DNA of 64,000 nt from Leucobacter triazinivorans (GTDB lineage: Bacteria; Actinomycetota; Actinomycetes; Actinomycetales; Microbacteriaceae), in NCBI RefSeq assembly GCF_004208635.1, contig NZ_CP035806.1:1984001-2048000 (forward strand), written 5' to 3'. Below the pieces are notes generated by a model. The model was not told the DNA's origin and did not search any database. It saw only the letters and a program-made list of their open reading frames with translations. Made by a program: the position numbers and the translations under genes. How positions within the stretch are numbered: the first letter of the stretch is position 1; each line of letters begins with the position of its first letter. Shown here in pieces: positions 45,035 to 53,643 of this stretch.

Positions 45035-45133
45035 GGGAGGTCCTTTCGAGATGTGAGCCGAGCGGCCGGAGCGTGAGCATACGGGGTCGGGTGGAGCGCA
45101 GGATCGCCCGCGTGATTCCGCTCGACGACTACG

Positions 45134-45147
45134 TTGGAGCGCTCCAA
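45134..45147. promoter_or_regulatory. LacI-type operator (palindrome 1)
   Basis: TTGGAGCGCTCCAA is a perfect 14-bp palindrome with the central CG step typical of LacI/GalR sites, midway between the divergent LacI gene (45259) and the dehydrogenase gene (45034). On the minus strand TTGACA (45185-45180) with TAGCGT 18 bases on gives a promoter for the dehydrogenase whose start region the palindrome would cover. Confidence 0.8.
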
Positions 45148-45258
45148 CATAGGTCACGCTAACCTTGATGGGGCCGCGCTGTCAATGCGAAACACCGGAG
45201 AGCATTCCGAGCCCCGATCCCGCCGGAGCATCGGCGGTGCGCACGAGAGGAGCCGCGC

Positions 45259-46326
45259 GTGAGCAAGTCGCCCACCATCTACGACGTCGCCGAGCGCGCC
45301 GGCGTGTCGAAGTCGCTCGTCTCCCTCGTGCTGCGCGGATCCCCTCGCGTGAGCGACGAGAAGCGCGACGCGGTGCTCGCCGCGGTCGCCGAGCTCGACT
45401 ACACGCCCAGCCGGCTGGCCGCCGGCCTCGCCGGAACGCGCACCCGCAGCATCGGCGTGGTGATCGACGAGTTCGAGAACCTCTGGTTCGCCCCGGCGCT
45501 GGCCGGGCTGCGTTCCGCGCTCGGTGCGGGCGGGTACAGCCTGAGCGTCGCCGATGCGTCGTTGAACGCGCACCTGGGGCTCGATCCGCTCGAGGTGTTC
45601 CGCTCGCTGCGGGTCGACGGGGTGGTGCTGGCCGGCGAGGTGCCCGAGGCGGCGGTGAAGCGGCTGACCGTGCCCGCGGTCGTGCTCGGCACGCGTGCGC
45701 TCGAGCTCCCGAACGCCCCGCTGATCGCGAGTGATGAGCGTATGGGCGGGCGGCTCGCCACGGCGCACCTCGCCGAACTCGGGCACCGCGAGATCGCGTG
45801 CGTCACGGGTCCGGGTGCGAGCGCGGCGGCGCGCGAGGCGGGGTATCTCGCCGAGATGCGGGATCGCGGCCTGGTGCCGCGGGTGGTGCGCGCGGCACAG
45901 ACGACCGAGGCGGCGGCGCGCGAGGTCGCGGTGGAGTTGTTCGCGGCGGGAGGATCCGGTGCTGCCGTCGCGGCGTCCGATGGACCCCGAGCCGCTGCTT
46001 CCCCGTCGCCCGGAACCGACCCTGCGCCCACGGCCGTGTTCGCGGTGAACGACCCGATGGCCGTCGGTGTGATCGGCGCGGCACGGGATCACGGCCTCGA
46101 GGTGCCCCGCGGCCTGTCGGTCGTCGGCTACGACGACTCGCCGCTGGCGGCGTACGAGTTCATCTCACTCACCTCGGTGAGCGGCGATCCGCGGGAGCTG
46201 GGCGAGGCGGCGGGCCGGGCCCTCGTAGCGCTGCTCGAGGGTGACGCCGATCCGGATCCCGGCCCCGAAAGCCTGTTCACCCCGCGGCTTTCGGTGCGCG
46301 GATCCGCGGCAGCGCCCCGCGCCTGA
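45259..46326 (+). CDS. LacI-family transcriptional regulator
   Basis: A 355-residue repressor beginning with GTG. The DNA-binding domain (residues 1-55) reads TIYDVAERAGVSKSLVSLVL with recognition helix SKSLVSLV and the minor-groove hinge near RLAAGLAG; the rest is the periplasmic-binding-like effector domain (GVVIDEFENLWF, VFAVNDPMAVGVIGAA, VVGYDDSPLAAYEFISLTSV). It lies beside its presumed operator and should control the dehydrogenase-isomerase pair transcribed away from it, and itself. Confidence 0.88.
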   Translation: MSKSPTIYDVAERAGVSKSLVSLVLRGSPRVSDEKRDAVLAAVAELDYTPSRLAAGLAGTRTRSIGVVIDEFENLWFAPALAGLRSALGAGGYSLSVADASLNAHLGLDPLEVFRSLRVDGVVLAGEVPEAAVKRLTVPAVVLGTRALELPNAPLIASDERMGGRLATAHLAELGHREIACVTGPGASAAAREAGYLAEMRDRGLVPRVVRAAQTTEAAAREVAVELFAAGGSGAAVAASDGPRAAASPSPGTDPAPTAVFAVNDPMAVGVIGAARDHGLEVPRGLSVVGYDDSPLAAYEFISLTSVSGDPRELGEAAGRALVALLEGDADPDPGPESLFTPRLSVRGSAAAPRA

Positions 46327-46399
46327 GTCGGGGTTCGGGTCGTGCCGGAACAGGTCGCACCGGAACGGCCGGGGCCGCGGTTCTGCCCTCGCCCTCCCT

Positions 46400-46485
46400 C
46401 CCGCTCGCGCACGATCTTCGCGCGCCAGTAGTTGCTGCCTCCCGGCAGTTTTGGTGACAACTACTGACGCGCGAAGAGCGAGCGG
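46400..46485. repeat. long palindrome, family B (copy 3)
   Basis: Outer arms CCCGCTCGC / GCGAGCGGG and inner arms CTTCGCGCG..CAGTAGTTG / CAACTACTGACGCGCGAAG enclose the shared core TGCTGCCTCCCGGCAG..TTTTGGTGAC. It lies in the 345-bp gap between the LacI gene and the second iolG; the rest of that gap holds the promoter and IolR-type site described separately. Confidence 0.8.
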
Positions 46486-46561
46486 GCACGGGGCGCTCGC
46501 GTCTGCGGCGGATCGCCGGATGCCTCTGCGGCGATCCCTCGCTTCGGGCCGGCCCAGACCC

Positions 46562-46591
46562 TATACTGATTAAGACGTATTGTCTTATCAA
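46562..46591 (+). promoter_or_regulatory. promoter -10 and GntR/IolR-type operator before second iolG
   Basis: TATACT at 46562-46567 is a good -10 box, although no clear -35 is seen. TTGTCTTATCAA at 46580-46591 follows at about the transcription start and matches the TTGTCYTWWCAA motif. A repressor bound here would block initiation of 46672. Confidence 0.7.
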
Positions 46592-46671
46592 ATAGAGCTA
46601 CGGGCTCGGGGTACGGGGGCGCGGCGCCCGATCCCGGCCCTGACTCCGGCACCGACCCAGAGGACACCGCA

Positions 46672-47688
46672 ATGACGCAGACTCCCGTCCGCCTCGGACT
46701 CATCGGCACCGGCCGTATCGGCCAGGTGCACGCCGCGAGTATCGCGGCCGCCCCCGATGCGGCGCTCGCCTGGGTCGCCGACCCGTTCGTGGACGGGGCC
46801 CGCGGTGTGGCGGAGCGCTTCGGCGGCACCGCGACCGAATCGGCGGAAGAGCTCATCGCTGCCGGCGCCTCCGGCGAGCTCGACGCGGTGCTCATCGCAT
46901 CCCCCACACCCACCCACGTCGACCTCATCGAGGCCTCGGTGCGCGCCGGCCTGCCGGTGCTCTGCGAGAAGCCGATCGACCTCGACATCGCCCGGGTCGA
47001 CGCGCTGCGCCCGCTCGTGCAGTCGAGCGGCGTGCCCGTGGCCCTCGGCTTCAACCGCCGCTTCGACCGCGACTTCGCGGCGGTGCGGGATCGCGTGGCC
47101 GCCGGCGAGATCGGCGAACTCGAGCAGCTCATCATCATCAGCCGCGACCCGGCCGCCCCGCCCGCCGACTACGTAAAGGTCTCGGGCGGCATCTTCCGCG
47201 ACATGACCATCCACGACTTCGACATGGCGCGCTTCTTCCTGCCCGACATCGTCTCGGTCAGCGCCACCGGCACGCAGGCCTTCGACCCGGGCGCGCGCGA
47301 GCACGGCGACTTCGACACCGCCGTCACGACGCTGCGCACGGCATCGGGGGCGGTCGTCACGATCGTCAACTCGCGCCACAGCGCCATCGGATACGACCAG
47401 CGCCTCGAGGCTTTCGGGGCGACGGGCATGCTGCAGGTGGCGAACGCGCCCACGAGCCTCGTCAGCGCCTCCACCGCCGACGCGGTCGACGCGAAGCCGG
47501 CCTTCGGCGCGTTCTTCCTCGAGCGCTACGCCCAGGCCTACGCCGACGAGCTGCGCGAGTTCGTGAAGCTCGTGCGCGGCGAGGCCTCGACCAGCCCCAC
47601 CTTCGAGGACGGTCGCGCCGCGCTGATCCTCGCCGACGCCGCACAGCGCTCCGCCGCCGAGGGCGTCGCGGTCGCCGTCGCGCTCTGA
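46672..47688 (+). CDS. iolG: inositol 2-dehydrogenase, second copy (Gfo/Idh/MocA family)
   Basis: A 338-residue dehydrogenase with a classic IolG pattern: LGLIGTGRIGQVHAASIAAAP, CEKPID near residue 98, and GGIFRDMTIHDFDMARFFL near 180 with the active-site Asp and His. It is preceded by an IolR-type site and followed 48 bp later by a hydroxypyruvate-isomerase-like gene. Possible substrates are myo-inositol or another inositol stereoisomer. Confidence 0.88.
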   Translation: MTQTPVRLGLIGTGRIGQVHAASIAAAPDAALAWVADPFVDGARGVAERFGGTATESAEELIAAGASGELDAVLIASPTPTHVDLIEASVRAGLPVLCEKPIDLDIARVDALRPLVQSSGVPVALGFNRRFDRDFAAVRDRVAAGEIGELEQLIIISRDPAAPPADYVKVSGGIFRDMTIHDFDMARFFLPDIVSVSATGTQAFDPGAREHGDFDTAVTTLRTASGAVVTIVNSRHSAIGYDQRLEAFGATGMLQVANAPTSLVSASTADAVDAKPAFGAFFLERYAQAYADELREFVKLVRGEASTSPTFEDGRAALILADAAQRSAAEGVAVAVAL

Positions 47689-47736
47689 ACCGGGCGCCCC
47701 GGGCGCCGATCCCGCACTGTTCGAGAGGACCCCACG

Positions 47737-48513
47737 ATGACCTATCGCCTCGCCGCCTGCGCGGAGATGCTCTTCCCCGAGCTGCCGTTCGCGGAGCGCG
47801 TGCGCCGCATCCACGACCGCGGCTTCCTCGTCGAGATCTGGGACTGGAGCACGAAGGATCTCGCGGCGCTCGCCGCGACGGGCGCCGAATTCTCGTCGAT
47901 GACCGGGTACCTGCGCGGCGACCTCACCACCGACGCGGGCCGCGCCGAGCTCATCGCCACCGCGAAGGAGTCGCTGCGCGCCGCCGAGGTCATCGATTCG
48001 CCGCGCCTCAACCTGCACGGCACCGGGCTCGGCGAGGGCGGCCTGCCGGTCGTGCCCCGCGAGAGCGTGAGCGGCGAGGACTGGATCCGCGCCGCCGACA
48101 CGCTTCGCGAGCTGGCCGCGCTGGGCGAGGAGGCCGGCCGCACCTTCGTGCTCGAGAACCTCAATCTCGCCGTCGACCACCCGGGCACGCCGTTCGCCCG
48201 CGCCGCCGACACCCTCGCCCTCGTGCGCGCCGTCGATCGCCCCGGCATGCGCCTCAACCTCGACCTGTACCACGCGCAGATCGGCGAGGGGAACCTCGTC
48301 GAGCTGGTCACCGAGGCGCTGCCGTGGATCGGCGAGATCCAGGTGGCCGACGTGCCCGGCCGCTGCGAGCCCGGCACGGGCGAGATCCGCTACGAGGCGG
48401 TCGCCGCGGCGCTGCGCGAGCTGGGCTACGAGGGTGTGATCGGCATGGAGGCCTGGGCGAGCGGGGATCCCGACGCCGCGCTCGACGCGTTCGCGGCGGC
48501 ATTCACCGCGTAG
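47737..48513 (+). CDS. hydroxypyruvate-isomerase-like TIM-barrel protein
   Basis: A 258-residue protein of the Hyi branch of xylose-isomerase-like proteins: AACAEMLFPELPFAERVRRIHDRGF, FVLENLN near residue 148, MRLNLDLYHAQIGEGNLVE near 175 and IGEIQVADVPGRCEPGTGEI near 205. Hyi interconverts hydroxypyruvate and tartronate semialdehyde, but homologues in cyclitol and sugar clusters act on other keto-sugars. It probably works on the product of the upstream IolG. Confidence 0.8.
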   Translation: MTYRLAACAEMLFPELPFAERVRRIHDRGFLVEIWDWSTKDLAALAATGAEFSSMTGYLRGDLTTDAGRAELIATAKESLRAAEVIDSPRLNLHGTGLGEGGLPVVPRESVSGEDWIRAADTLRELAALGEEAGRTFVLENLNLAVDHPGTPFARAADTLALVRAVDRPGMRLNLDLYHAQIGEGNLVELVTEALPWIGEIQVADVPGRCEPGTGEIRYEAVAAALRELGYEGVIGMEAWASGDPDAALDAFAAAFTA

Positions 48514-48621
48514 GGTCGGCAGGGCGGGCAGCGATGGGCGAGGATCGGGAGCGCACCGAGCTCTAGGATGTGAGAGGTGGCGCGGCGGCAAGCGGTGCAC
48601 GGCAGGGTGACGGAGGCGGCG

Positions 48622-49659
48622 ATGACGGAGCAGACGCGGGATCAGGCGGCGCATGTCCGCCCCCCGACGATCCGCGATGTGGCCCGCGAGGCCGGGGTCT
48701 CGAAATCGCTCGTCTCGCTTGTCTTCAACGGGGGCGAGAACGTCAGCGAGGAGCGGCGGCGAGTGCTGCTCGCGGCCGAGACGCTGGGGTACCGCCCCAA
48801 CCTCGTCGCCCAGTCGCTGTCGGCGGGTCGTCGGGATCTCGTCGGGATCCTCGTCTCCAACCTCTCGAACCCGATCTTCGCCGACATCGTGGGCGCCGCG
48901 AAGGCGCGTCTCAGCGAGGCCGGGCAGCGGACCATGATCGTCACCGCGCAGGTCGATGACGGCAGCGGGGAGCCCGTGCTCGATCGCGACAACCTCGCGG
49001 TGCTCCGGGATCTGCGCCCTGCGGGGCTCATCACCGTCGGCACGATCCCCGAGTTCTCGGAGCTCTCCGACCTCACGGCTACGATTCCGACCGTCGTGGC
49101 GAGTGCGATCGACGCGACCGACGACACGGTCGCCACGGTGCGCACCGACGACGTCGCGGGCATCGACCTGGTCGTCGATCACCTCGTCGATCATGGGGTC
49201 GCGCGCATGGTGTTCGTCGGAGGCGCCGGGGGCACGGTGTCGGCCTCGCGTGAACGCGCCTTCCGGGCGGCCGTCGCGCGTCACGGGCTGGAGGACTTCT
49301 TCGTGGTGGAGCGCGCCAACTTCACCGAGGCGGGCGCGCGTCGCGCGGTGGAGCGGATGTTGGCGGCGGGCGCGCCGCCCGAGGCCGTCGTCGCGGTGAA
49401 CGATCTCACCGCGCTCGGCGTGATCGCCGCGCTCGAAGAGGCAGGGGTGCGGGTGCCGGAGGACTGCCGCGTGACCGGCTACGACGATTCGACCCTCGCG
49501 TCGATCCCGCGCATCTCGCTCACCAGCGTCGACCCGCACAACCGCCGCATCGGGCGTGAGGCGGCCGAGGCGCTCCTCTCCGCCTCGGCGTCCGTTCGGC
49601 GCGGGCGCGAGGTGCTGATCCCGCCGAGTCTCGTGGTGCGGGAGTCGTCCGGGGCCTGA
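48622..49659 (+). CDS. LacI-family transcriptional regulator, second copy
   Basis: A 345-residue repressor; the ATG at 48622 behind GGAGG is preferred over a GTG at 48577. TIRDVAREAGVSKSLVSLVF gives the same recognition helix as the 45259 protein. The effector domain has LVGILVSNLSNPIFADIVGAA, VVAVNDLTALGVIAAL and VTGYDDSTLASIPRISLTSV. It is the natural candidate for the three TTGGACCGGTCCAA operators, the nearest of which begins 196 bp after its stop. Confidence 0.87.
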   Translation: MTEQTRDQAAHVRPPTIRDVAREAGVSKSLVSLVFNGGENVSEERRRVLLAAETLGYRPNLVAQSLSAGRRDLVGILVSNLSNPIFADIVGAAKARLSEAGQRTMIVTAQVDDGSGEPVLDRDNLAVLRDLRPAGLITVGTIPEFSELSDLTATIPTVVASAIDATDDTVATVRTDDVAGIDLVVDHLVDHGVARMVFVGGAGGTVSASRERAFRAAVARHGLEDFFVVERANFTEAGARRAVERMLAAGAPPEAVVAVNDLTALGVIAALEEAGVRVPEDCRVTGYDDSTLASIPRISLTSVDPHNRRIGREAAEALLSASASVRRGREVLIPPSLVVRESSGA

Positions 49660-49740
49660 CCGCGCGGCGGCCCGGCTCGTCCGCGGAAGCGGGCGGCGCG
49701 GGATCTCTTCGGGCCCCGTCGCCGCGCACGCACTAGCGGG

Positions 49741-49802
49741 AAGTGGGAGTCGCGTTCTGCTGCTTCGCCCCGGGCGATACCGGCAGAACGCGACTCCCGC
49801 TT
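49741..49802. repeat. 20-bp inverted repeat (hairpin)
   Basis: AAGTGGGAGTCGCGTTCTGC (49741-49760) and GCAGAACGCGACTCCCGCTT (49783-49802) pair with one mismatch around a 22-base loop. It sits after the LacI gene and before the ALDH promoter, a good place for a terminator. Confidence 0.8.
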
Positions 49803-49825
49803 GTGGAAGGCGGCAGGCGCCGAGG

Positions 49826-49868
49826 TTGACGGGCGGCAATCTTGCGCGTACGATTTGGACCGGTCCAA
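49826..49868 (+). promoter_or_regulatory. sigma-70-type promoter with abutting LacI operator (palindrome 2)
   Basis: TTGACG (49826) and TACGAT (49849) are separated by 17 bases; the perfect palindrome TTGGACCGGTCCAA (49855-49868) begins on the base after the -10 box and would cover the transcription start. The ALDH ATG lies 22 bases further on. The same geometry recurs at 56670 and 60874. Confidence 0.85.
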
Positions 49869-49890
49869 GTTCAAGGATGAAGGGGCGGCG

Positions 49891-51345
49891 ATGAGCGAGC
49901 AGGGAACGCGTGAGTACGGCAGCTACGGGCTGCTGATCGGCGGCGAGTGGCGCGAGGCGGCGGACGGTGCGCGCGCCGAGGTGCGTTCGCCCTACGATGG
50001 CAGCCCCGTTGGAGAGGTCGCGGTGGCGACGGCCTCCGACGTCGACGCCGCCATCGCCGCGGCCGAGCGGGGAGCCGCCGTGTGGCGTCGCACTCCCGCT
50101 CACGAGCGCGCCGCGATCCTGAATCGCGCGGCGGACCTCGCAGACGCCCGCGCCGAGCAGCTCGCCGCGACGATCTCGGCCGAGAACGGCAAGCCGCTTG
50201 CCGAGGCGACCGGCGAGGCGCGCCGATCCGGATCGATCATCCGCCTCTCGGCCTACGAGGGCAGCCAGCTGTACGGCGACAGCCTGCCTCTCGACGCGAA
50301 CCCGGGTACGGGGCAGGACAAGGTGGGCTTCACGCTGCGCCAGCCTGTCGGGATCGTCGTCGCCATCACTCCGTTCAACTACCCCGCGTTGCTGGTGCTG
50401 CACAAGGTTGGCCCGGCCCTGGCTGCCGGCAACGCGGTTATTCTCAAGCCCGCCGGAGCGACCCCGCTCACCGCTCTGGCGCTCGCCCAGATCTTCGTCG
50501 AGGCGGGCGTTCCCGAGGGCGCCATCTCCGTGGTGACCGGATCGGGCGGCGTGCTCGGTGACGCGCTCGTCAGCGATCCGCGGGTGCGCAAGATCTCCTT
50601 CACCGGCTCGACTGGTGTGGGCGAGCGCATCGCCGCGATCGCGGGCGTCAAGAAGCTCTCGCTCGAGCTCGGCGCCTCGTCGCCGACGCTCATCCTGCCC
50701 GGCGTCGACATCGAGAAGGCGTCGTCCGCGGTCGCAGCGGGCGGCTACGTGAACGCCGGCCAGGTGTGCATCTCGGTGCAGCGCGTCGTCGTGCACCGCG
50801 ACGTCGAGGCCGACTTCCTCGACGCGCTGCTGCCGAAGGTGCGGGCGATCCGCACGGGCGATCCCTTCGCGGAGGGGGTCGCGCTCGGCCCGCTCATCGC
50901 CCAGCGCGAGGCCGAGCGCGTCGAGCAGAGCATCGCACAGGCGGTGGCCGACGGCTCGACGCTGCTCACCGGCGGCGAGCGGGACGGCGGTTTCATCTCG
51001 CCGGCCATCGTGACCGGTGTCGATACCCGCCAGGCGTTCGCGCAGGAGGAGCTCTTCGGGCCGGCCGTCGCGGTCACCACCGTCAGCGGCTTCGACGAAG
51101 CGATTGACGCGGCCAACGGCACCCCTTACGGTCTCGCGGCCGGTGTCTTCGGCGGCACGCTCTCCGAGGGGATCCGCGCGATGCGCGAGATCGACGCCGG
51201 CAGCGTGCACCTCGGGTGGACACCGCTGTGGCGCGCCGACCTCATGCCGTACGGCGGCTTCAAGGCCAGCGGCTACGGCAAGGAAGGGGTGCGCTCCACG
51301 ATCGAGGAGATGAGTGAAGTGAAGACCGTGATCATGCACGGGTGA
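49891..51345 (+). CDS. NAD(P)-dependent aldehyde dehydrogenase, LacI-regulon member
   Basis: A 484-residue ALDH. ITPFNYPALLVLHKVGPALAAG, FTGSTGVGERI, LELGASSPTLILPGVD (general-base Glu present, with ASS in place of the usual GGN/GGK) and nucleophile Cys293 in NAGQVCISVQRV. FGGFKASG-like YGGFKASGYGKEG closes the fold. The pattern suits lactaldehyde, glycolaldehyde or glyceraldehyde-type substrates. Regulated by the palindrome directly upstream and followed, after a repeat, by the IolD2-aldolase-dehydrogenase genes, so it may oxidise the aldehyde released by that aldolase. Confidence 0.85.
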   Translation: MSEQGTREYGSYGLLIGGEWREAADGARAEVRSPYDGSPVGEVAVATASDVDAAIAAAERGAAVWRRTPAHERAAILNRAADLADARAEQLAATISAENGKPLAEATGEARRSGSIIRLSAYEGSQLYGDSLPLDANPGTGQDKVGFTLRQPVGIVVAITPFNYPALLVLHKVGPALAAGNAVILKPAGATPLTALALAQIFVEAGVPEGAISVVTGSGGVLGDALVSDPRVRKISFTGSTGVGERIAAIAGVKKLSLELGASSPTLILPGVDIEKASSAVAAGGYVNAGQVCISVQRVVVHRDVEADFLDALLPKVRAIRTGDPFAEGVALGPLIAQREAERVEQSIAQAVADGSTLLTGGERDGGFISPAIVTGVDTRQAFAQEELFGPAVAVTTVSGFDEAIDAANGTPYGLAAGVFGGTLSEGIRAMREIDAGSVHLGWTPLWRADLMPYGGFKASGYGKEGVRSTIEEMSEVKTVIMHG

Positions 51346-51693
51346 GGTTGTGGGGTCGGGATCGTGGGGTTGCCGGATCGCGGCCGACCAGGGGTTTCTG
51401 CGAGGAGCTCATCCATCCGCGTCCGGCCCTGGCGCTGCGCGCCGAGGGCTGAACGCTCCCGCCAGACCCGGCCAAGCTCCTCGCCGCACACCCCGACCGG
51501 CCGCTCTGCACGCCGTCGGCTTCACCCGCCCACCTCAACAGTTTTCAGGGGGCGCTGGGCCCGCACCTACCCCGTCATCCTGCGCGAGCTTGCGAGTCGC
51601 AGGATCCACCGAATCGCAATTGAGATCCTGCGATCCGCTCCGCGGCCGCAGGATGACCGGAAGAATACAAGGAAGCAAGGGAGCATCTGAATC
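51346..51693. other. 348-bp gap without a gene
   Basis: The first 227 bases show no gene, clear promoter or operator that I can defend. The second part is a family A palindrome (51574-51657), after which AAGGAAGCAAGGGAG supplies the ribosome site for 51694. Read-through from the ALDH promoter is therefore likely. Confidence 0.6.
51574..51657. repeat. GTCAT-type palindrome (family A) before the second iolD
   Basis: GTCATCCTGCGCGAGCTTGC, GAGTCGCAGGATCC, a spacer with GAATCGCAATTGAGATCCTG, then CGATCCGC and GCCGCAGGATGAC. A full-length copy very similar to that at 31281. Confidence 0.85.
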
Positions 51694-53643
51694 ATGGTTC
51701 AGGGAACATCGGGGCGTACCGTGCGTCTCACCGTGGCGCAGGCGACCGTGCGCTACGTCGCCGCTCAGCATTCGGTCGCCGACGGCGAGCGGCGCCGTTT
51801 CGTGCCCGCGGCGCTCGGCATCTTCGGACACGGCAACGTCGCCGGTCTGGGCCAGGCGCTCGCCGAGCACGCGGATCGCCTGCCCTTCGTGCAGGGCCGC
51901 AACGAGCAGGCGCTCGGCCACATGGCCACCGGCTTCGCGAAGGCATCGAAGCGCCGTCAGACCCTCGCCGTGACGGCGTCGATCGGCCCGGGAGCCACGA
52001 ACCTCGTCACGGCGGCGGCGCTGGCCACCGTGAACCGGATTCCGCTGCTGCTCTTCCCCGGAGACACCTACGCGACGCGTCGTCAGGGCCCCGTGCTGCA
52101 GCAGCTCGACCTGCCCGGCACCCCCGACGTCACGGCGAACGACACCTTCCGCCCGGTGTCGCGCTTCTTCGACCGCATCACCCGCCCCGAGCAGCTGCTC
52201 ACCGCGCTGCCGCAGGCGTTCCGCGTGCTCGCGAGCGCCGAGGAAACCGGTGCGGTCGTGGTCTCGTTGCCGCAGGACGTGCAGTCGCACGCCTTCGACT
52301 TCCCCGTCGAGTTCTTCGAGGAGCGCGACTGGGTGATCCGTCGGCGCGTGCCCGACGCCCCCGAGGTGGCGCGGGTGGCCGAGCTGATCCGCGCCGCGGA
52401 GCGCCCGCTTGTGATCGCGGGCGGAGGCGTCATCTACTCCGACGCGCAGGCGGAGCTCACCGCGCTCGGCAAGCAGACCCTGCTGCCCGTCAGCGAGACC
52501 TTCGGAGGGAAGGGGGCGATCACCGAGGACGGCCCGTGGAGCGTCTTCGGCATCGGGCTCGAGGGCTCGCCGACCACCAACCGTCTCGCCGAGCGCGCCG
52601 ACCTCATCGTGCACATCGGCACCCGCCTCACCGACTTCGCCACGGCCTCTCAGTCGCTCTTCGCGAATCCCGACGTGCGCTTCGCCTCGATCAACGTGGT
52701 GGAGCACGACGCCGTGAAGCAGGGTGCCGCCGCGGTGCTCGCCGACGCGAAGCTCGCGCTCGAGGCACTCACCGCCGAGCTCGGCGACTACCGGATCCCC
52801 GCCGCGTGGGCGGTCGATGTCCAGGCGGCCCGGGCCGCCTGGGTCCCGGTGCGCGACGCCGCGCTCGATCCCGACACCCGCTTCCCCAAGGAGCAGCACC
52901 CCGAGCTGCCGCAGACCGACGCCGTGCTCACCCAGGGCCAGCTCATCGGCCTCATGCAGCAGCACGCACGTCCGGGCGACACGATCGTCGCGGCCGCCGG
53001 CGGCCCGCCCGGCGACCTGCAGAAGGTGTGGGACGCGACCGGCGCACGCCATGCGCACCTCGAGTTCGGCTTCTCGTGCATGGGGTACGAGCTGCCCGCC
53101 GCGATGGGCGTGCGCGTGGCTGATCCGGATCCCTCGCACCGTGTCACGGCGTTCATCGGCGACGGCACCTTCGTGATGATGCCCACCGAGATCGTCACCG
53201 CGGCGCAGGAGGGCATCCCCTTCACCGTCGTCATCTCCGAGAACCACGGCTACCAGGTGATCCGCCGCCTGCAGATGTGGCGCACCGGCGAGCACTTCGG
53301 CAACGAGTTCCGCTACCGCGAGGGCGGGGGATCCCTGGCCGGCGCCGATGCGGGGCGCCTCGAGGGCGAGTACCTGCGCATCGACCTCGCTCAGGTCGCC
53401 GCGGGTCTCGGCGCCGAGGTGCGCAGGCCCACCACCGCCGACGAGGTGCGCGCGGCGCTCGACGAGACCCGCGACGTGCCCGGCCCCGTGGTGATCGTGG
53501 TGCCCACGATCCCGCACGCCGACCTGCCCGCCTCCGAGGTGTGGTGGGACGTGTCGCCGGCCGAGGTGTGGGAGCGCGTCGACACCTCCGAGAAGCTCGT
53601 CGAATACGGCGAGGGCCTCGCGCTGCAGCGGTGGCACGGATGA
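51694..53643 (+). CDS. IolD-like thiamine-diphosphate ring hydrolase (second copy)
   Basis: A 649-residue paralogue of IolD: GIFGHGNVAGLGQAL, the activating Glu in QGRNEQALGHMATG, FGGKGAI-like centre, FSCMGYELPAAMG near residue 465 and the TPP motif GDGTFVMMPTEI (near 489) to SENHGY. It should hydrolyse a C-C bond in a cyclic dione as IolD does. Unlike iolD it overlaps by ATGA with an HpaI-type aldolase gene, so its ring-opened product is probably cleaved without phosphorylation. Divergent enough from the 34093 protein to suggest a different ring isomer. Confidence 0.88.
   Translation: MVQGTSGRTVRLTVAQATVRYVAAQHSVADGERRRFVPAALGIFGHGNVAGLGQALAEHADRLPFVQGRNEQALGHMATGFAKASKRRQTLAVTASIGPGATNLVTAAALATVNRIPLLLFPGDTYATRRQGPVLQQLDLPGTPDVTANDTFRPVSRFFDRITRPEQLLTALPQAFRVLASAEETGAVVVSLPQDVQSHAFDFPVEFFEERDWVIRRRVPDAPEVARVAELIRAAERPLVIAGGGVIYSDAQAELTALGKQTLLPVSETFGGKGAITEDGPWSVFGIGLEGSPTTNRLAERADLIVHIGTRLTDFATASQSLFANPDVRFASINVVEHDAVKQGAAAVLADAKLALEALTAELGDYRIPAAWAVDVQAARAAWVPVRDAALDPDTRFPKEQHPELPQTDAVLTQGQLIGLMQQHARPGDTIVAAAGGPPGDLQKVWDATGARHAHLEFGFSCMGYELPAAMGVRVADPDPSHRVTAFIGDGTFVMMPTEIVTAAQEGIPFTVVISENHGYQVIRRLQMWRTGEHFGNEFRYREGGGSLAGADAGRLEGEYLRIDLAQVAAGLGAEVRRPTTADEVRAALDETRDVPGPVVIVVPTIPHADLPASEVWWDVSPAEVWERVDTSEKLVEYGEGLALQRWHG

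Noticed and set aside
46588..51339. A 1583-codon minus-strand open frame
   Set aside because: It runs antisense to five genes with clear families (IolG, Hyi-like, LacI, ALDH) and its sequence is Arg/His/Gly-rich noise typical of reverse frames in G+C-rich DNA.
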